Source: Stenopsyche tienmushanensis
Taxonomy: Eukaryota; Arthropoda; Insecta; Trichoptera; Stenopsychidae
Assembly (NCBI GenBank): GCA_008973525.1
Contig: WACJ01000515.1
Location: forward strand, 1,674,001 to 1,738,000
DNA length: 64,000 bases
Reading direction: 5' to 3'
The position numbers and the translations under genes were made by a program. Shown piece by piece: positions 12,901-24,789 of the stretch. Positions within the stretch are counted from its first letter, which is position 1, and each line of letters opens with the position of its first letter. A model generated the notes under the pieces. That model saw only the letters and a program-made list of their open reading frames with translations, ran no database searches and had not been told where the DNA came from.

Positions 12901-14451
12901 AAGCTATCATTATAAGCTTAATTAAATTAATTTATGTACTCATTCGATTATAATTTAAAAAGACAACGAGTGCAAAACGCATATCTCTTGGGCTTAGCGT
13001 GCAAATTTCTGGATTTAATCCCAGTAAATTGTGGTATTTATGAAACTATGACGTTTGATTTTAGCAAGATAAACTCTAGCTGATATTATGTTATTGAAAT
13101 ATTTTGTGTGATTGAATGCAATTTTTTGCAATGTGGATCATAAAATTGAGGGGAAATTTCACCCTTAATCGACGTTGATGGTGTTAACCCTTACAATAAG
13201 CGTTAAATCGCTTAAATTGAACATCACCAATATTTACACGAACACCTATTGAATGACCAATTAATTTCGTTCAATTTGAATATCGACGATGTCGAAAACA
13301 AAGCACACGGTTGAAATATTTCTCATGTGCTTTGAAAGCTCTAATTAATTTGTTTTTCGAGCTTTCGCCGATGGTAGATGATGTATAAATATTTGATATT
13401 CCCTAGAAAAGATTTTGATCTTCAAGCATCTATTGGGTTATATAGCTACAACAAGGAAGCGTCCCAATTTTTATTTGGATAATAGGTATTAGTACAAAGG
13501 AACGAAAACGAAAATATTTAAACCATAATAAGGAAGCCATTAAACAATGACAGTATTTGTAAATGTTAAAAGGGTTCCTTTCTTGCGAGTAAAAAATGGG
13601 ATGGGTGGCTCATCCAGGAAAACGAAAGTAAAGCATTTTTTACGGCAGTCATATATTCAATTGCTGAGTTATTTACAAAAAAAAAACCATTTAATGACAT
13701 GTTTTATAACCACTTTCAATTTCACAGGCCCCATTTATGCGGCAATACAAAGTGAAAAAATTAGGCAAAAAAATACATAATAAAACATGAGGATATCCCA
13801 CTTTGCCTTGTCGGAAAAAATCTGAAAAAAATCCACAAGAAAAAATAACCAAAGAAAGGTAAGACCGGTAGGCGCTTGACCACTTTTTGCCTTCATAGGA
13901 AACACAAAGTTTTTTTAACGCCGACTTTTTAGGAACAAGAAATCCTTTAGCGTAATAAATATTTGTGTAATACAGAAATGGGAGAAAAAATAATTGTAAA
14001 AAATGGGTCATTCATGTCGATTTTTTTCCCATGCCCGCAAAGGGGTGATTTTTTGTTATACTATGACTAAGTAAACTAGCATGGGACACGTAGAAAAAAA
14101 AAGATGCTCTACACCTGGTGTATAAGCGAGCAGGTACGATTGTGTTGATTCATTATCGAATCAAGGATCCTTTATAAATAAATCCTTGAATAATGAACCT
14201 ACTCGACTTAACAAGGACGAAATTATGAGGAAATCCGCAGTGGTTCAAGACCAACTGACAACATATGGGACTCGAACGAGCCCAAAACTTAATTTAACCA
14301 ACAATATTCGATCATGCTATATTTTCATCATAATAGATCACCTGCTTTAAATCATCATTATGCCTTAAACAATCACAGCAAGATCAAGTCTCTTGCAGTC
14401 TACTGAAGTAACTAAAATAACATCAACATCCATTGAATGCAAATTATATTA
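12901..14451. other. Non-coding stretch
   Basis: Overlapping opposite-strand frames at 13547-13780 and 13691-14011 have no recognisable motif. A TTAACCC string at about 13184 resembles the end of a TTAA element, but no partner end was found. A minus-strand box-B-like string is listed separately. Confidence 0.45.
14262..14290 (-). ncRNA. tRNA-like box B, possible SINE relic
   Basis: On the minus strand the sequence reads GGGCTCGTTCGAGTCCCATA, containing a GTTCGAGTCC match to the internal RNA polymerase III box B. It is preceded by GTTGGTTAAA, which could be a degraded D-arm. There is no proper cloverleaf. It could be a tRNA-derived SINE remnant or chance. Confidence 0.25.
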
Positions 14452-14497
14452 GATCAATCAAAAAGTTTGTGCGCATTTTTGGATTATTTTTAAATAG

Positions 14498-14950
14498 TGT
14501 AGCGTGGGTGATTTACCATCCCTACATAGTAACGCTGTAAACAGCGATATCTTCCATCTCTCTTCAGGTGCAATGTGTTATTTTAATAGCGCCATCTCTT
14601 GTGGCCCTGCGGAGACATGCACCTGCATACCGACCGATCGCTTCTTGCGCGTGCACCGTTGTCGGTTGGGTAGTGACGCGCAGGAGTCAGAAGAGTCATC
14701 GGTTAACCTTGACTGCGGGAGGTCGTCCCTCCTGCGGCCAGTTTTCTCTCTCTTGTGTATGAAATAAATAGTTAATTAAAGAAGAGGGTCTTTCTATTCG
14801 ACGCCCTATTCCCATCCATTCATCCAGCAACATTACGGCAAGACAGAAGAACGGACCAGTGCATTAACGAGGCCATCCCGACGAGCAAGTGGAGGCGGGA
14901 AGTCGCCCGGGGATTCTGCTCCCGAGAGAGTCCCCGCCTCAATGTTATAC
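14498..14950 (+). mobile_element. LTR of a Ty3/gypsy-like retrotransposon
   Basis: The segment starts TGTAGCG and ends TTATAC immediately before an 18-base primer-binding site. It has an AATAAA signal at 14763-14768, preceded by a GC stem around 14715-14735 (GGAGG pairing with CCTCC). It is GC-richer than its flanks. No gag or pol follows: mariner sequence resumes within about 30 bases of the primer site. It is therefore an isolated 5' LTR fragment. Frames at 14504-14767 and 14568-14762 are by-products of this LTR. The exact left edge is inferred from the TG and its position inside the mariner end. Confidence 0.75.
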
Positions 14951-14968
14951 TGGTGTCAGAAGTGGGAT
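14951..14968 (+). other. Primer-binding site complementary to tRNA-Leu
   Basis: TGGTGTCAGAAGTGGGAT is the complement of the 3' end of insect tRNA-Leu species (..CCCACTTCTGACA plus CCA). tRNA-Leu priming is known from mdg1-type gypsy elements. The site fixes the strand and the right edge of the LTR. Confidence 0.8.
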
Positions 14969-14995
14969 ATTTTAAATAAAAAACAATTTAACATT

Positions 14996-15310
14996 TCAAT
15001 CAATGATATATTTTCCTCCACTTTCTATAATTTCTCGCCATCTTACAGGTAGAAAGACACTGGTTTTGATGCAAAAAAAACTCCTAAGTTCGTTTTGGGC
15101 GTTTTGTAATCAATTCTAAGTTTAAACGACAAAGTTGCTCACTGTAAACATCTGCATTAATTGTTTGATTCGATTTTAACAGTTCATAACACCATACATA
15201 TACATATCCCACCAATCACTTAAAAGTATCCTGAACGAGGTTCATCATAAATGCTGCTTTCTCCAATTTCAAATTTTTTAAACCATTTCTGGGCATATAT
15301 AACACAATAC
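14996..15310 (-). pseudogene. mariner transposase remnant with catalytic core deleted
   Basis: Reading the minus strand, the piece contains KWFKKFEIGES (N-terminal half motif), then WCYELLKSNQTINADVYSEQ (15135-15194), which matches the mariner block YYELLKxNQTINADxYxxQL. It continues LCRLNLELITKRPK, and after a deletion VRWREIIESGGKYIID with its stop at 14996-14998. The blocks lie in different frames. The HDNARPH and PSD catalytic blocks are absent. This identifies the interrupted element as mariner and shows it was non-autonomous when it decayed. Confidence 0.8.
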
Positions 15311-15492
15311 GATTGAATTGATTATCCATATTCATTTTCTATGGGTACTAATATTAACAAAAACTGGTGACAGTCTGACATTAGTCAAGCGACGATAAGT
15401 TTTGACAGATTCGAAATCTATGGTTAAATTGTGTTTAATGTACAGTATTTAAAATTTCTCCAAAAATGCGCACGAACTTTTGAACTGACCTG

Positions 15493-18073
15493 ATAAATTT
15501 ATTAGGGAACCAATAAGTAATCAAATTTCTTTATCACCTCGCAATATTTTTTCTAAGGTACTAAGCAGATGGTAAATAAAGGAAAACTCCAAATAAATTC
15601 CTGAGTTCCTAAAGTTCCTGAAGTATCTATCCCCATTTTTAATTTCATTTAACTCCATATGTTTCTGTATTTTTCTTCATTATTTCGTTTGCCTTCTTTC
15701 TCGCATATAAAAATATGGATTTCCTGAACCGAATATCGATAGTAATTTTTGATTTTTTTCCGGTCCTTCTAATACCAAATGCTAAAATTTATAATTTTCT
15801 GATTGCCATTAAATAATTTTGTATTTGTTCAATCGCAATGAATGTGGATTTGCACTCATTTGATTGATCACCAACAAAATTGCAATTTAAATATCAATTC
15901 ATTATGTAATTGAATGTATATTTATAAATGGAATTAACAGAGCAGTGATCATTATCTACGTGCATAGGAATAAATCCATTGCGAAATATTGAGATAAAAT
16001 TGTCGATGATCTTTAAGATTGAATTGTACTCGACGATAATGAGTTTTTTTTTATAATTTCCAATCAAAATCGATTCGAAATTTGGGAATCATTTCTCCGA
16101 AATATTTCGGTGACAATTACATGCATTTTTATTACCTTTCGCTTTCTTTTAAAGCAATTTGCTGACGAAACCTTCGGCGTTTATATGGCCGTCATAATTT
16201 ACGTTCGGCTCGTTTGAAGCATTCCGAATTTGTTGAAATTTTAAGAAAACATTTTTAACAAAGCGCGCTTATTATTTCCTTATGACCAACAGGACGACTT
16301 TCGCTTTTAAGGCGGCAATAAATCAGCAGGATTCTCTTTGTTACAGAGGCAATTAACACTATCTATTTATTGGATCCTTTTGTTCTACAGCGTATCCTTT
16401 GCCTCTTTAGGCTTCGAGTAAAAATCGTGCCATAAAATTGAAATGTAAAGGGCTTATTTAAAAAAAAAGATGTTATATTTGACGTTTGTGATGTGGAATA
16501 AATGCGAAATTGATTGAGCTTAAAGCTTTCGCACACCCCATTCGATAACCGTTTGATGGGCCGAAATTACACAATATTTCATGGTAATAAATAAGAGCCA
16601 TGTGCTATATGCGATATAATGCAACCTGCGAACTATTGTATTTGCAATCGCATGATTTACAAACTATCCTGCGTTGAAAGGGTACGGAGGTATGCATTTT
16701 TTTGTTGCATTTTTTTGTCGTCGCAAGGGTGGAAATGCGCAAGCCTGGCACACTTTCAATGCCAGTTGCACTTGTTACTTTGCATTTTAATGCATTTTTT
16801 GTGCTTATTTCGTCGACAAGTGACCCATTTATAATTTTATCGAGGTTGAAATGAGCATTGTGGATGGAAAAATGGACGATAGTGGATGTATAACGAATTT
16901 ATTTGCGCAAAATGGATCGCATGCAAACCGAGATTAAACCGAAACGAGGTAATAAAACATGTCATGTTGCTTAAAATGTTATAAAATGGAATTAAATTGG
17001 AATTGTTTGGCACTCGAATGGAAGAACAGAAGCGCTTTGGATGTCTTCAGCTAACAATTAACAGATACAAAGGATCACCTTGAATACAGCCCCGCGGGCA
17101 GCGGAAGATCAACATCCTCGCTGGAGACGCATCATCGACGAATTTCCACCATCATGATTCTTCGCTTTCGAGTGACCTTTAACATCAAATATGCTTAATA
17201 TCAAATCGCACCAGAACACGTCATACTTAAGTGGATTATAATATCGCGTATTATGAGTATTTTGCCTTCTCGCGAATTTCGTCAGCGTCACATGTTGGCT
17301 ATGGAGGATATCTGAAGCTGCAAATTGCTTTTGCCATATTTACGATATATATTCTCTTCTTCGCAACAAAATGTTATATATGAGGAATGGAAATATTCCC
17401 GGGGAGAAGCGAGAGTGTCGGTTGCCACCCTGTGAAAAAAGTGTTATTGACGGAAAATACAATCAAAGCAAAGAATGATGCCACCAATTTCCAAGTGTTA
17501 GTGGATGCTTACATGGCAACATATACGCCGAGTCTGCAAAAAACCGGGTTAATTTTTCAAAGAACGATTTCAGAGATATGTGGACTATTTATTTACTTCG
17601 TATGGCTGTTACATAGCATAAAATTGATCGAAATGTAAATATGATTAACGCGAAACCATCACAAAATCATTTACACACAAGAAAATCTTAAATTAATATC
17701 TTCCGCATCCAATACTAATATTTAAATATTGCTTAATAAAATAAGACATTTTCATCGTAATCGTAATTAAGATTTAGGGTAAATATGAAATTACTACATT
17801 ACAAATCAATTTTAATTTTTATGGTAAATGTTGCATCCCTGACAACATTTTATTAAAAGGGCAGGATCGATTTAATTTGTGATATTTTATTCTTATACAA
17901 TTCCAAATATAACATTATAGATTGAGACTTTTTAGATCAACTTTAGAATGTTACAAAATCGAAAATTATACTTTAACCCTTTGGCTGCAACAGTGCTTTA
18001 TGATAAATGGAAGTTTGTTTGCTATAATCCTCTATCTTGTTTAATCGCGCTAACGTGTGATTGCATTATGAAG
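15493..18073. other. AT-rich non-coding stretch
   Basis: No supported gene. Short CA- and T-rich runs occur near 16690-16730, where GCATTTTTTTGT repeats. A TTAACCCTTTGGCTGC string near 17972 could be a decayed end of a TTAA element sitting next to the one that begins at 18078. Confidence 0.5.
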
Positions 18074-18077
18074 TTAG

Positions 18078-18594
18078 CCCCTAAAGGAGACTATCCCAGG
18101 GTCTGGAACCCCCCCTCCACTATTCAGAAAGAGCACTCTTGTACATTGAGCTCGGAGCCAGAAAGAGATAGAGAGAGTACGTAGCGCAGTTCGGGAGACA
18201 AAGACGGAGAGCTTCCTCGCATACATCGCACGATTGTATAGATCGTTAGTCCAAATTTATCAACTATTAATGATTTCGATTTCAAGTTTGTTATTTGTTT
18301 ACACAAATAAATTACCGAATATTGTGTGCTATCGACAGTGTTTATTTATTTAATTGCTTCCTGTTCGTCGCAGCTTGTTGAATGAGTATTTGTCCGATTA
18401 TAAAGCAGGAGCAAATAAATCGATTTTTTGTGTATTATTTATGTAAAAATATGACGTGGTCTTGTATGCTATCAACAGTGCTTATTTACAATTGACTCTG
18501 CCTCGAATTGAAGAGCTGACAGAAAGTAATCAGTATAAAGCGATTATGGCATCAACGACTTCATCGATTTTAAATTCATTCACTCCTCAAAAGG
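18078..18594 (+). mobile_element. TTAA-flanked element, long subfamily
   Basis: The copy begins CCCCTAAAGGAG after TTAG (18074-18077) and ends CACTCCTCAAAAGG before TTAA (18595-18598). Its left part, through CGCACGATTGTATAGATCGT and on to GTGCTATCGACAGTG, is shared with the copies at 21.9, 32.9 and 46.4 kb. Its right part, with TGACGTGGTCTTGTATGCTA and CTCTGCCTCGAATTGAAGA, is shared only with the 32.9-kb copy. C/G-triplet ends and TTAA sites point to piggyBac-type mobilisation. There is no open frame of note, so it is non-autonomous. Confidence 0.75.
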
Positions 18595-18992
18595 TTAAAC
18601 ACTGATACCCTGACACACAGAAACTTTCCAGTCAATTGTTGTTTGCAATCCAGATTAGTTTCATAATCGACGATATATCGTTGCATCCAGAGGGTTTCAT
18701 GTCCCAGTGTTTTGCTATCCATTTGGGATGATTTCAACTGAAAAACTACATTTTTTTTAATTCTTGAAGACATAATAACAATTCGAATATATTTTAATCC
18801 ATCTCATTGATGATAATAGTATTATAAAAGTAGTAACCAAAATGGTTTTCGTTTTAATGGTTGACCGTTTTGGGGGATTAATTGCAAAAATAAATGGCTA
18901 TCGAAGAGTCAGGTAACAAAACCAAAACAAAAAGTGTTTTCCTTGTTTGCTATATAGAGTGAAAATAACGCGGGGAAAAATAAATAGCCATG

Positions 18993-19090
18993 GATGGAAG
19001 ACAATTCGACATCCTCCTTATTCTCCAGACATCGCTCCATCGGATCTTTTTAGATCTTTTAGATCTAGATGGAAATTACATTTTGTAATA
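18993..19090 (+). pseudogene. mariner transposase C-terminal fragment
   Basis: The frame reads GWKTIRHPPYSPDIAPSDLF, the mariner block around the third catalytic Asp (codon 19043-19045). Sequence after PSD is scrambled by a short tandem (AGATCTTTT-type units), and the rest of the enzyme is missing. It is a small relic with no function expected. Confidence 0.8.
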
Positions 19091-21690
19091 ATATATTAAA
19101 AAAATATGAGCATTCAAATCTTTCATTCAAAAAACGAAAGTCTTTATGGGTACATCTTATATAAGGTGGGGCGAATTGAGATGCTTGCCGACAAGCGCAA
19201 GGATAACGCGGTTTTATAAATAAAATCATAATTGGCATAATTTATGGACGTTTCAAAGATAAAAATGGGTTATTCAAGATTAAAATGTATGCAAAATATT
19301 ATGATATATTTGAAATTTATTGTGCGACCAAATCGTGTTGCCATGCGAGATTTGCCAGTCGATATGCACGATAGGTCATGATACACGTGGGCTTGGAAAG
19401 CTTCAAAGTCCCAAAGGCATCATTGTGCAGGTCAAGAAACAAACCAATCCGTCGCTTTGTATCCCATTGATTAATAATTTTGGATATATTAGTGTTTAAA
19501 AAATATTGGCGTTTGTGGCTTGTAATATCAATATATGGCGTCAAAGCCATTCATTCGCTATTATAAATGAGCAAGTCCTAATTTATTTGAGAAGATTGTA
19601 TTTTTGCAGATTTGTTATATAAGAAAAATAGTTTATATCCAATACTGATGGTATGAATTACGACCATTCGAGAGAAAGCCGTATGGGGTTTTCAAAATCG
19701 ATCTCGAGCTTTCAAAGCGGAATCTCGAATAGATCGTATAGAATTTCACAAGTAAGTGCTGTAAAAAGATATCTTTGAAGATTTACATACACGCGCAGAT
19801 ATGGAACGATGCTGTGCCACGGAGTCTTTGTCTGCAAAAAAGTCCTGGAGGACAAAACTCCAGTGACCTTAAAAATCTGTGCCTCGCAACCGAGAGGTTT
19901 TTACATGTACTAAGTTAATTTTAGCCCCACATTGCCAAGGCCAAGGCTATATCCATATACGAAAATATCGATCTGAGAAAAAACGCGAGGAAAACACGGC
20001 CATCGGACCGTTAGAACAAATTTCTCCTAGGGTTTTTCTTCAAAGTTCCGGGAAATCCGAGGAAAACTTCTTGCGGCAGGTCCTCTTAGGGCTTATAAGT
20101 TTCGCCCAGACGTCTGCGCCTTAAATAATTATTCTTTTTCACGAGAACGAATTGCTGCTATTATATTCAATTACATCATACCTTATCGAATAATAAGACA
20201 TGAAAAATATTCGGCTAATTCGGATAAAATGCTAAGAACTCCATGCTTAATAATAAAGTGTGGCAATATGATGTAAATTAATTAAATGTGATAATTATTT
20301 TATACATTCCAAATTATATTTGTCGATTGGTTCGTATGCATTGTTATTAAATGCTATTTTATTGCAAATGGATATTTAATTAAGTTTGCATTAATTTAGC
20401 TAAGAAAAAATATATTTGCATGATATTTATGAAAGGGATAATTTTTCGCGATGGTCTATTTGAAAAGCTCATTGGGTAGGAAATTAAAAAAAAATTGCTC
20501 AATTTTCAACCCTTTGTAATGAGAGAAGTATTTAATTACGCCGCCTCATAATGTGAGAAACTTCTTTATTCTTCCAGTAGCCAACAGTACATTATTTCAT
20601 GATCTCGAATTAATAATACCAATTGCTCTAATTATTATTCATTACATTAAAAACGCAATTTATATACGTGTATGGTGTAATTTATATGCCGAAATTTTAG
20701 ATGCTTATCCAGCTTAAGTTGTCAATTAAAAATTTCCTCGCCCTGCTTATGAACCCGGGCCGGAATCTCCGGCGAAATTTATACCCACCACCCCAAGATG
20801 TTCATAATACATTAGCTCTTTTAAAAAATACCTTCTTTTTTAAAGACAATGCGAATCCCGACACGCGTCCCTTTCGGGCGCGGCGTCGCACCCCTGCAGC
20901 CAGAGCGAGACCTCACGATGACCTTGCTGGGGAAAAAAAGCGATAAAAATGGAACGGGCTTTAAAAAAACAGGGGTAGAATTGAAAGGGATGAAAAATAC
21001 AAAGAGCGTATTCGCCATCCAGCTCTTCCACCCCTCGAATATCGCCTTCAAAAAAGGGAGGATGAGTCCGGTGGATTTTTTTTCGCGTCTCGCTAAGAGA
21101 AATGGTCTCGTCTGTGTTCAAATAATATTTTTTGAATATCGGACTTCTAATGGCCTATTCAGTGAAATACAATCTCGGCCGGGATGAAAGCTGCAATTCA
21201 CTTCCCATCCGATGCATTTACAATACTCGTTCAGCGTTGCCGGCGATGCTGTGCGAAGCACCGCAGTGCGAATTATTTTTGCATTTACATTACAATGCAC
21301 GAATTTCCTTTGACGCTTTTTAATTAGCCGTACGAAACGAGAAAAGGAGGAACGGAAGGGCGGTCGATGTAGTGGTGCTACGTATCCCGATATCTGATGA
21401 TGCCTGGTGTTTTGGGATTATGCCACTTCATGTCCATCTGCTCAATCCGTGCCAACAATATTTTTATAAAATCATCGATTAAATTCAACAATAAAGCAAC
21501 ACACATCCAAATAAATCATATTATAACCACAGACAGCCTACTGCGGGATTAAAACCGACCCAAAAAAATCTCAATTCAAATACGACGACCACCTATGTCT
21601 TCGCCCTAAGCTTGTACCCTACGAAGAAAGTAGAATTTGCACTCCTAAAAACATGATTATATAGATTAATTCATCATTCGACACAATCAC
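19091..21690. other. Non-coding stretch with one CG-richer patch
   Basis: Frames on both strands at 20701-21190 come from a CG-richer patch (about 20750-20940) and overlap one another, with no motif. No complete repeat is seen. The minus-strand frame at 19317-19550 and the plus-strand frame at 19879-20124 are likewise unsupported. Confidence 0.45.
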
Positions 21691-21745
21691 TTGGGTCACC
21701 CACTGGGTGAGCGTTCACGAATAAAACTAACAAATTATGCTACCC
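21691..21745 (+). repeat. Short repeat with TCACCCACTGGGTGA palindrome, copy 1
   Basis: GGGTCACCCACTGGGTGAGC followed by GTTCACGAATAAAA recurs at 22315 as GGTGACCCGCTGGGTGAGAG then TTCACAAATAAA. The two direct copies lie on either side of the TTAA element at 21.9 kb. A weaker match lies at 51888-51935. The element type is unknown. Confidence 0.6.
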
Positions 21746-21926
21746 TTTTCAATATGCCATATTAGATGAATGCATAACAATGACTATATGAATATGTCCC
21801 ATTCATGTGAAACTATATTTGTATAGTGGACTATGTTTGACTGCATTATGATGATGATGATGACCGAAGAAAGGCTGATTTATCTCAATTTGAGATAAAT
21901 AATTTTATTTAGATATATATAATTAA

Positions 21927-22282
21927 CTCTTTAAGCAGTGAGCTAATTTAAAATCTTCATTAACTTAGATGCTATATTTGTATATCCACCATTTATCATC
22001 CATGCAAATCCATTTATCTGTCAGGACCGTCGCAGCATGTATGAAGCTTGTACACAAATAAATAAACACTGTCGATAGCATACAATATTCGGTTATTTCT
22101 TTGCGTAAACATAAACAATATAATTGAAATCGCTTCATTATATCATTCATATATGATTATTAGTCGATAAATTTGGGTTAACGATCTATACAATCTCTCT
22201 GTATCCGAGCTCAATGTGTAAGAATGTTCTTTCTGAATCACTGAAATTCGAACACAACACTGTGTCTTACCTCTATAAGGGG
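21927..22282 (-). mobile_element. TTAA-flanked element, short subfamily
   Basis: This is an inverted copy relative to 18.1 kb. It starts CTCTTTAAGCAGTGAGC after TTAA (21923-21926) and ends CTCTATAAGGGG before TCAA (22283-22286). It shares GTATGAAGCTTGTACACAAA and the GTCGATAGCA block with the 46.4-kb copy. It has no coding capacity. Confidence 0.75.
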
Positions 22283-22314
22283 TCAATTACTAACCACACA
22301 ATTACCCGAATATC

Positions 22315-22370
22315 CAGGTGACCCGCTGGGTGAGAGTTCACAAATAAATTTCACCTCTGTATGCTATCAT
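22315..22370 (+). repeat. Short repeat with GGGTGA palindrome, copy 2
   Basis: This is the direct partner of the copy at 21691, about 624 bp away. It is similar over roughly 55 bp, through the AATAAA and TATGCTA blocks. Confidence 0.6.
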
Positions 22371-22659
22371 CCATCTCAATACGGATTTATATTTTTTTAA
22401 CTCAATACAATGCAGGATCATCCTTGTCTGCCAACACAAAGCAAACACACGAGTCCAGTTTCAATTTTGTAAAATTGTAAATCATATTAGTGATCAGAAA
22501 TTTAGAAATAAATTTACATTCACGTCATCACACAGCCACGCATAGTCCAATGTAGGACTAGAGCCTTTTTAATGCCATTCATAGTTAAAGGTTACATCCA
22601 TCTCGTCTATATCATACTGTTATGTGGAGGACAGGCAAGCCGCGGGAATAATATATCTT

Positions 22660-22905
22660 CCCGTGTTCAAGGCTATGGTATATCTCGGGGGCATGATCAT
22701 CGGGTTACTCCCCACTCTTACATGTTCTCCAAACTCCCACGTGGGTTTGTTTTTCAATCGGGCGGTGATAAAGCTGAGCGGTAGGATGGAAGTGGTCTGG
22801 TTCTGATGGTAACACTCATCTTCTTAACTATTATTATCTTTTATTTATGGAGAGTTAAGTTACAGCTTTGAGCCTGCGGGAAGGACATCTTCCAGTTACC
22901 AAGGT
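22660..22905 (-). mobile_element. LTR-like segment, inverted copy
   Basis: Read on the minus strand it has GGAAGATGTCCTTCCCGCAG, then GCTGTAAC, then CCATAAATAAAAGATA, then a CGCCCGAT...AACAAACC block and a GAGAACATGT block. The same blocks occur in the same order on the plus strand at 25463-25660. The GC stem followed by AATAAA resembles the R region of an LTR, as also seen at 14.7 kb. Neither end of the full LTR is certain. The frames at 22868-23226 are open by chance around it. Confidence 0.5.
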
Positions 22906-24789
22906 CATTCAACGACTCCCACTTTCTACTCGTCATTACAAGACGGGAAGCTGTGCACGCGCAAGAATCTACATAAATGTCTTTAACAAGGCACAACATG
23001 TTAAGAAGACAAGATCGTCACTATTAATTGCGTTCGAAGGGAGACAGAAAGATCTATCTGGTGAATTGCATCCACATATATCATTTCGCCCACGCAACAA
23101 TACATTCACCTCCTGGGTGGTAAATATTGGGCATTTTTCCCCAAGAGGTAATAATGGAAAACTATTGATTGCCATGTGATATGATCGTGTATTGGAATGT
23201 ATGCCGTTCTGAAGCAGGGCACACAATTACCCCATAAATCATGGCATTGCCATAATCCCTATTAATCCAACGGAGACGATGTTAGTTTAATTGAGGGCAA
23301 TAAATAAATTCAAATATTTTGGACATTAGCAACATAATGTAGTTTTTAGATTGCTTGCACGTGTGCGGTTCGTTGTTCGTGCACGTGAATATTGTATGCG
23401 TTACTTATCACGTCGCTGATACAGGTTTCTCAGACTGTTTTTGACTTTTGATACTGTCAGCAGTCAGCAGCGTGTTCGCTACACAGCCTTTATCTTTCAA
23501 TGATATCGGAAGCACACAGACAAACAGAGTGCACGGGATGGGGCTAATTCAGACCCCCTTACGGCCCGTTTGCATTTATTTTCTTGTATTATTAAATAAA
23601 TTATACAATTATTTGCACATTAAGTCTAATATCAACTCGAGCTGTATCCGATTATGAGCAAATCGATTCAATCATTTCGTGGCCGTTTTTAAATCAATTA
23701 CAGCGTTTTGTAATCACATTAAAATAGTATCAATCATAAATTTCGCAATGTAATCATTGTATGGAAATTTGATTATTAATTATGATTAATAAATCGAATT
23801 CAGTCGATGATTTTTATGCAGTTGATTCATATTGATGATCATCATCATAGTACAGGCAGGAGAAGAGCCTCCGAGAGATCTTCGTATTTGTGGGCGCTCA
23901 TTCAGGCGGGCCACCGTGATGAACGTTACGAATTGATCTTGTACGAATACGAAATCGTCCTCGCAAAGACCAATTTGTAATTTCGTATAAAATTGAATTC
24001 GGTATACAATTCTCCATCTAACGATCGTCCTCTACGAGCACATGATGTGACACAATCTCAAAAATCACTTTATTAATATGTACCACCTTAAATCCGATCG
24101 GTAGATTAATCGCACAGTATTATATTTTGCTATCAAAATCCGATTATGCCGAAGCGATAAAGAAACACGTGTTTATTATATGGGAAAAAAATCGAAATCA
24201 GGTCTGCACCAAATCGCATTCAGATTAATTGAATTATGAGTTTAAATGATGAAATTAAATGGCGAAATACAGTAAAATTTGACGTTACGTTTTAATGTGG
24301 CTGTTAAATTAATTCGTTCGAAATAAATTGTAGAAGTAACCATGTGAATCGGATTGTATGAAAACAAATTTTTACACATTAAATTACTTCACGCGTAGAT
24401 TTTTCACAGTATCATCACACCATTACCATTTTACGGTATGCTATCAATCCATACTAAAATTATGTGGAGGTAAAAAAATATATCTCCAATTTATGATTTC
24501 AACTCATATTTATTCCGAAGAAGCTACCTCACGATGTACAATGTTATAAACGGTCAAAGTACATCATGTTTCATCTGTCCACCTCGTTACGTGACCTACA
24601 CAATGGCGATCATATCGAAAAACATATCCAAAGCAAATTTCCTTAAAATATTGCAAAAAACAACCATGTTGATTTAATAGCAAAAGGCTTCCTGAGATTT
24701 CTTCACGAAAGCTTTTTTTTTGCAAAGGGGGGAAATCTTCAAAAAAATGGTGGTGTATTCTGGTGGTACTGTGGAATTTTTATCCACTA
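22906..24789. other. Non-coding stretch
   Basis: No supported gene. Two CACGTG E-box cores lie at 23358-23363 and 23382-23387. The rest is AT-rich with unrelated short frames. Confidence 0.5.

Larger units (their letters stand above)
14452..15492 (-). mobile_element. Internally deleted mariner element interrupted by an LTR
   Basis: The two ends are inverted repeats of about 30 bases. The left end holds AAAAAGTTTGTGCGCATTTT (14459-14478) and the right end its near-complement AAAATGCGCACGAACTTTTG (15463-15482). The right terminus continues to GACCTGA beside TA. This terminal sequence is typical of insect mariner elements. Transposase remnants lie on the minus strand at 14996-15310. An LTR with its primer site (14498-14968) sits just inside the left terminal repeat, so the LTR element entered the mariner copy or the two were joined by rearrangement. 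Confidence 0.8.

Noticed and set aside
14504..14767. 87- and 64-codon ORFs
   Set aside because: They lie within the LTR and have no independent support.
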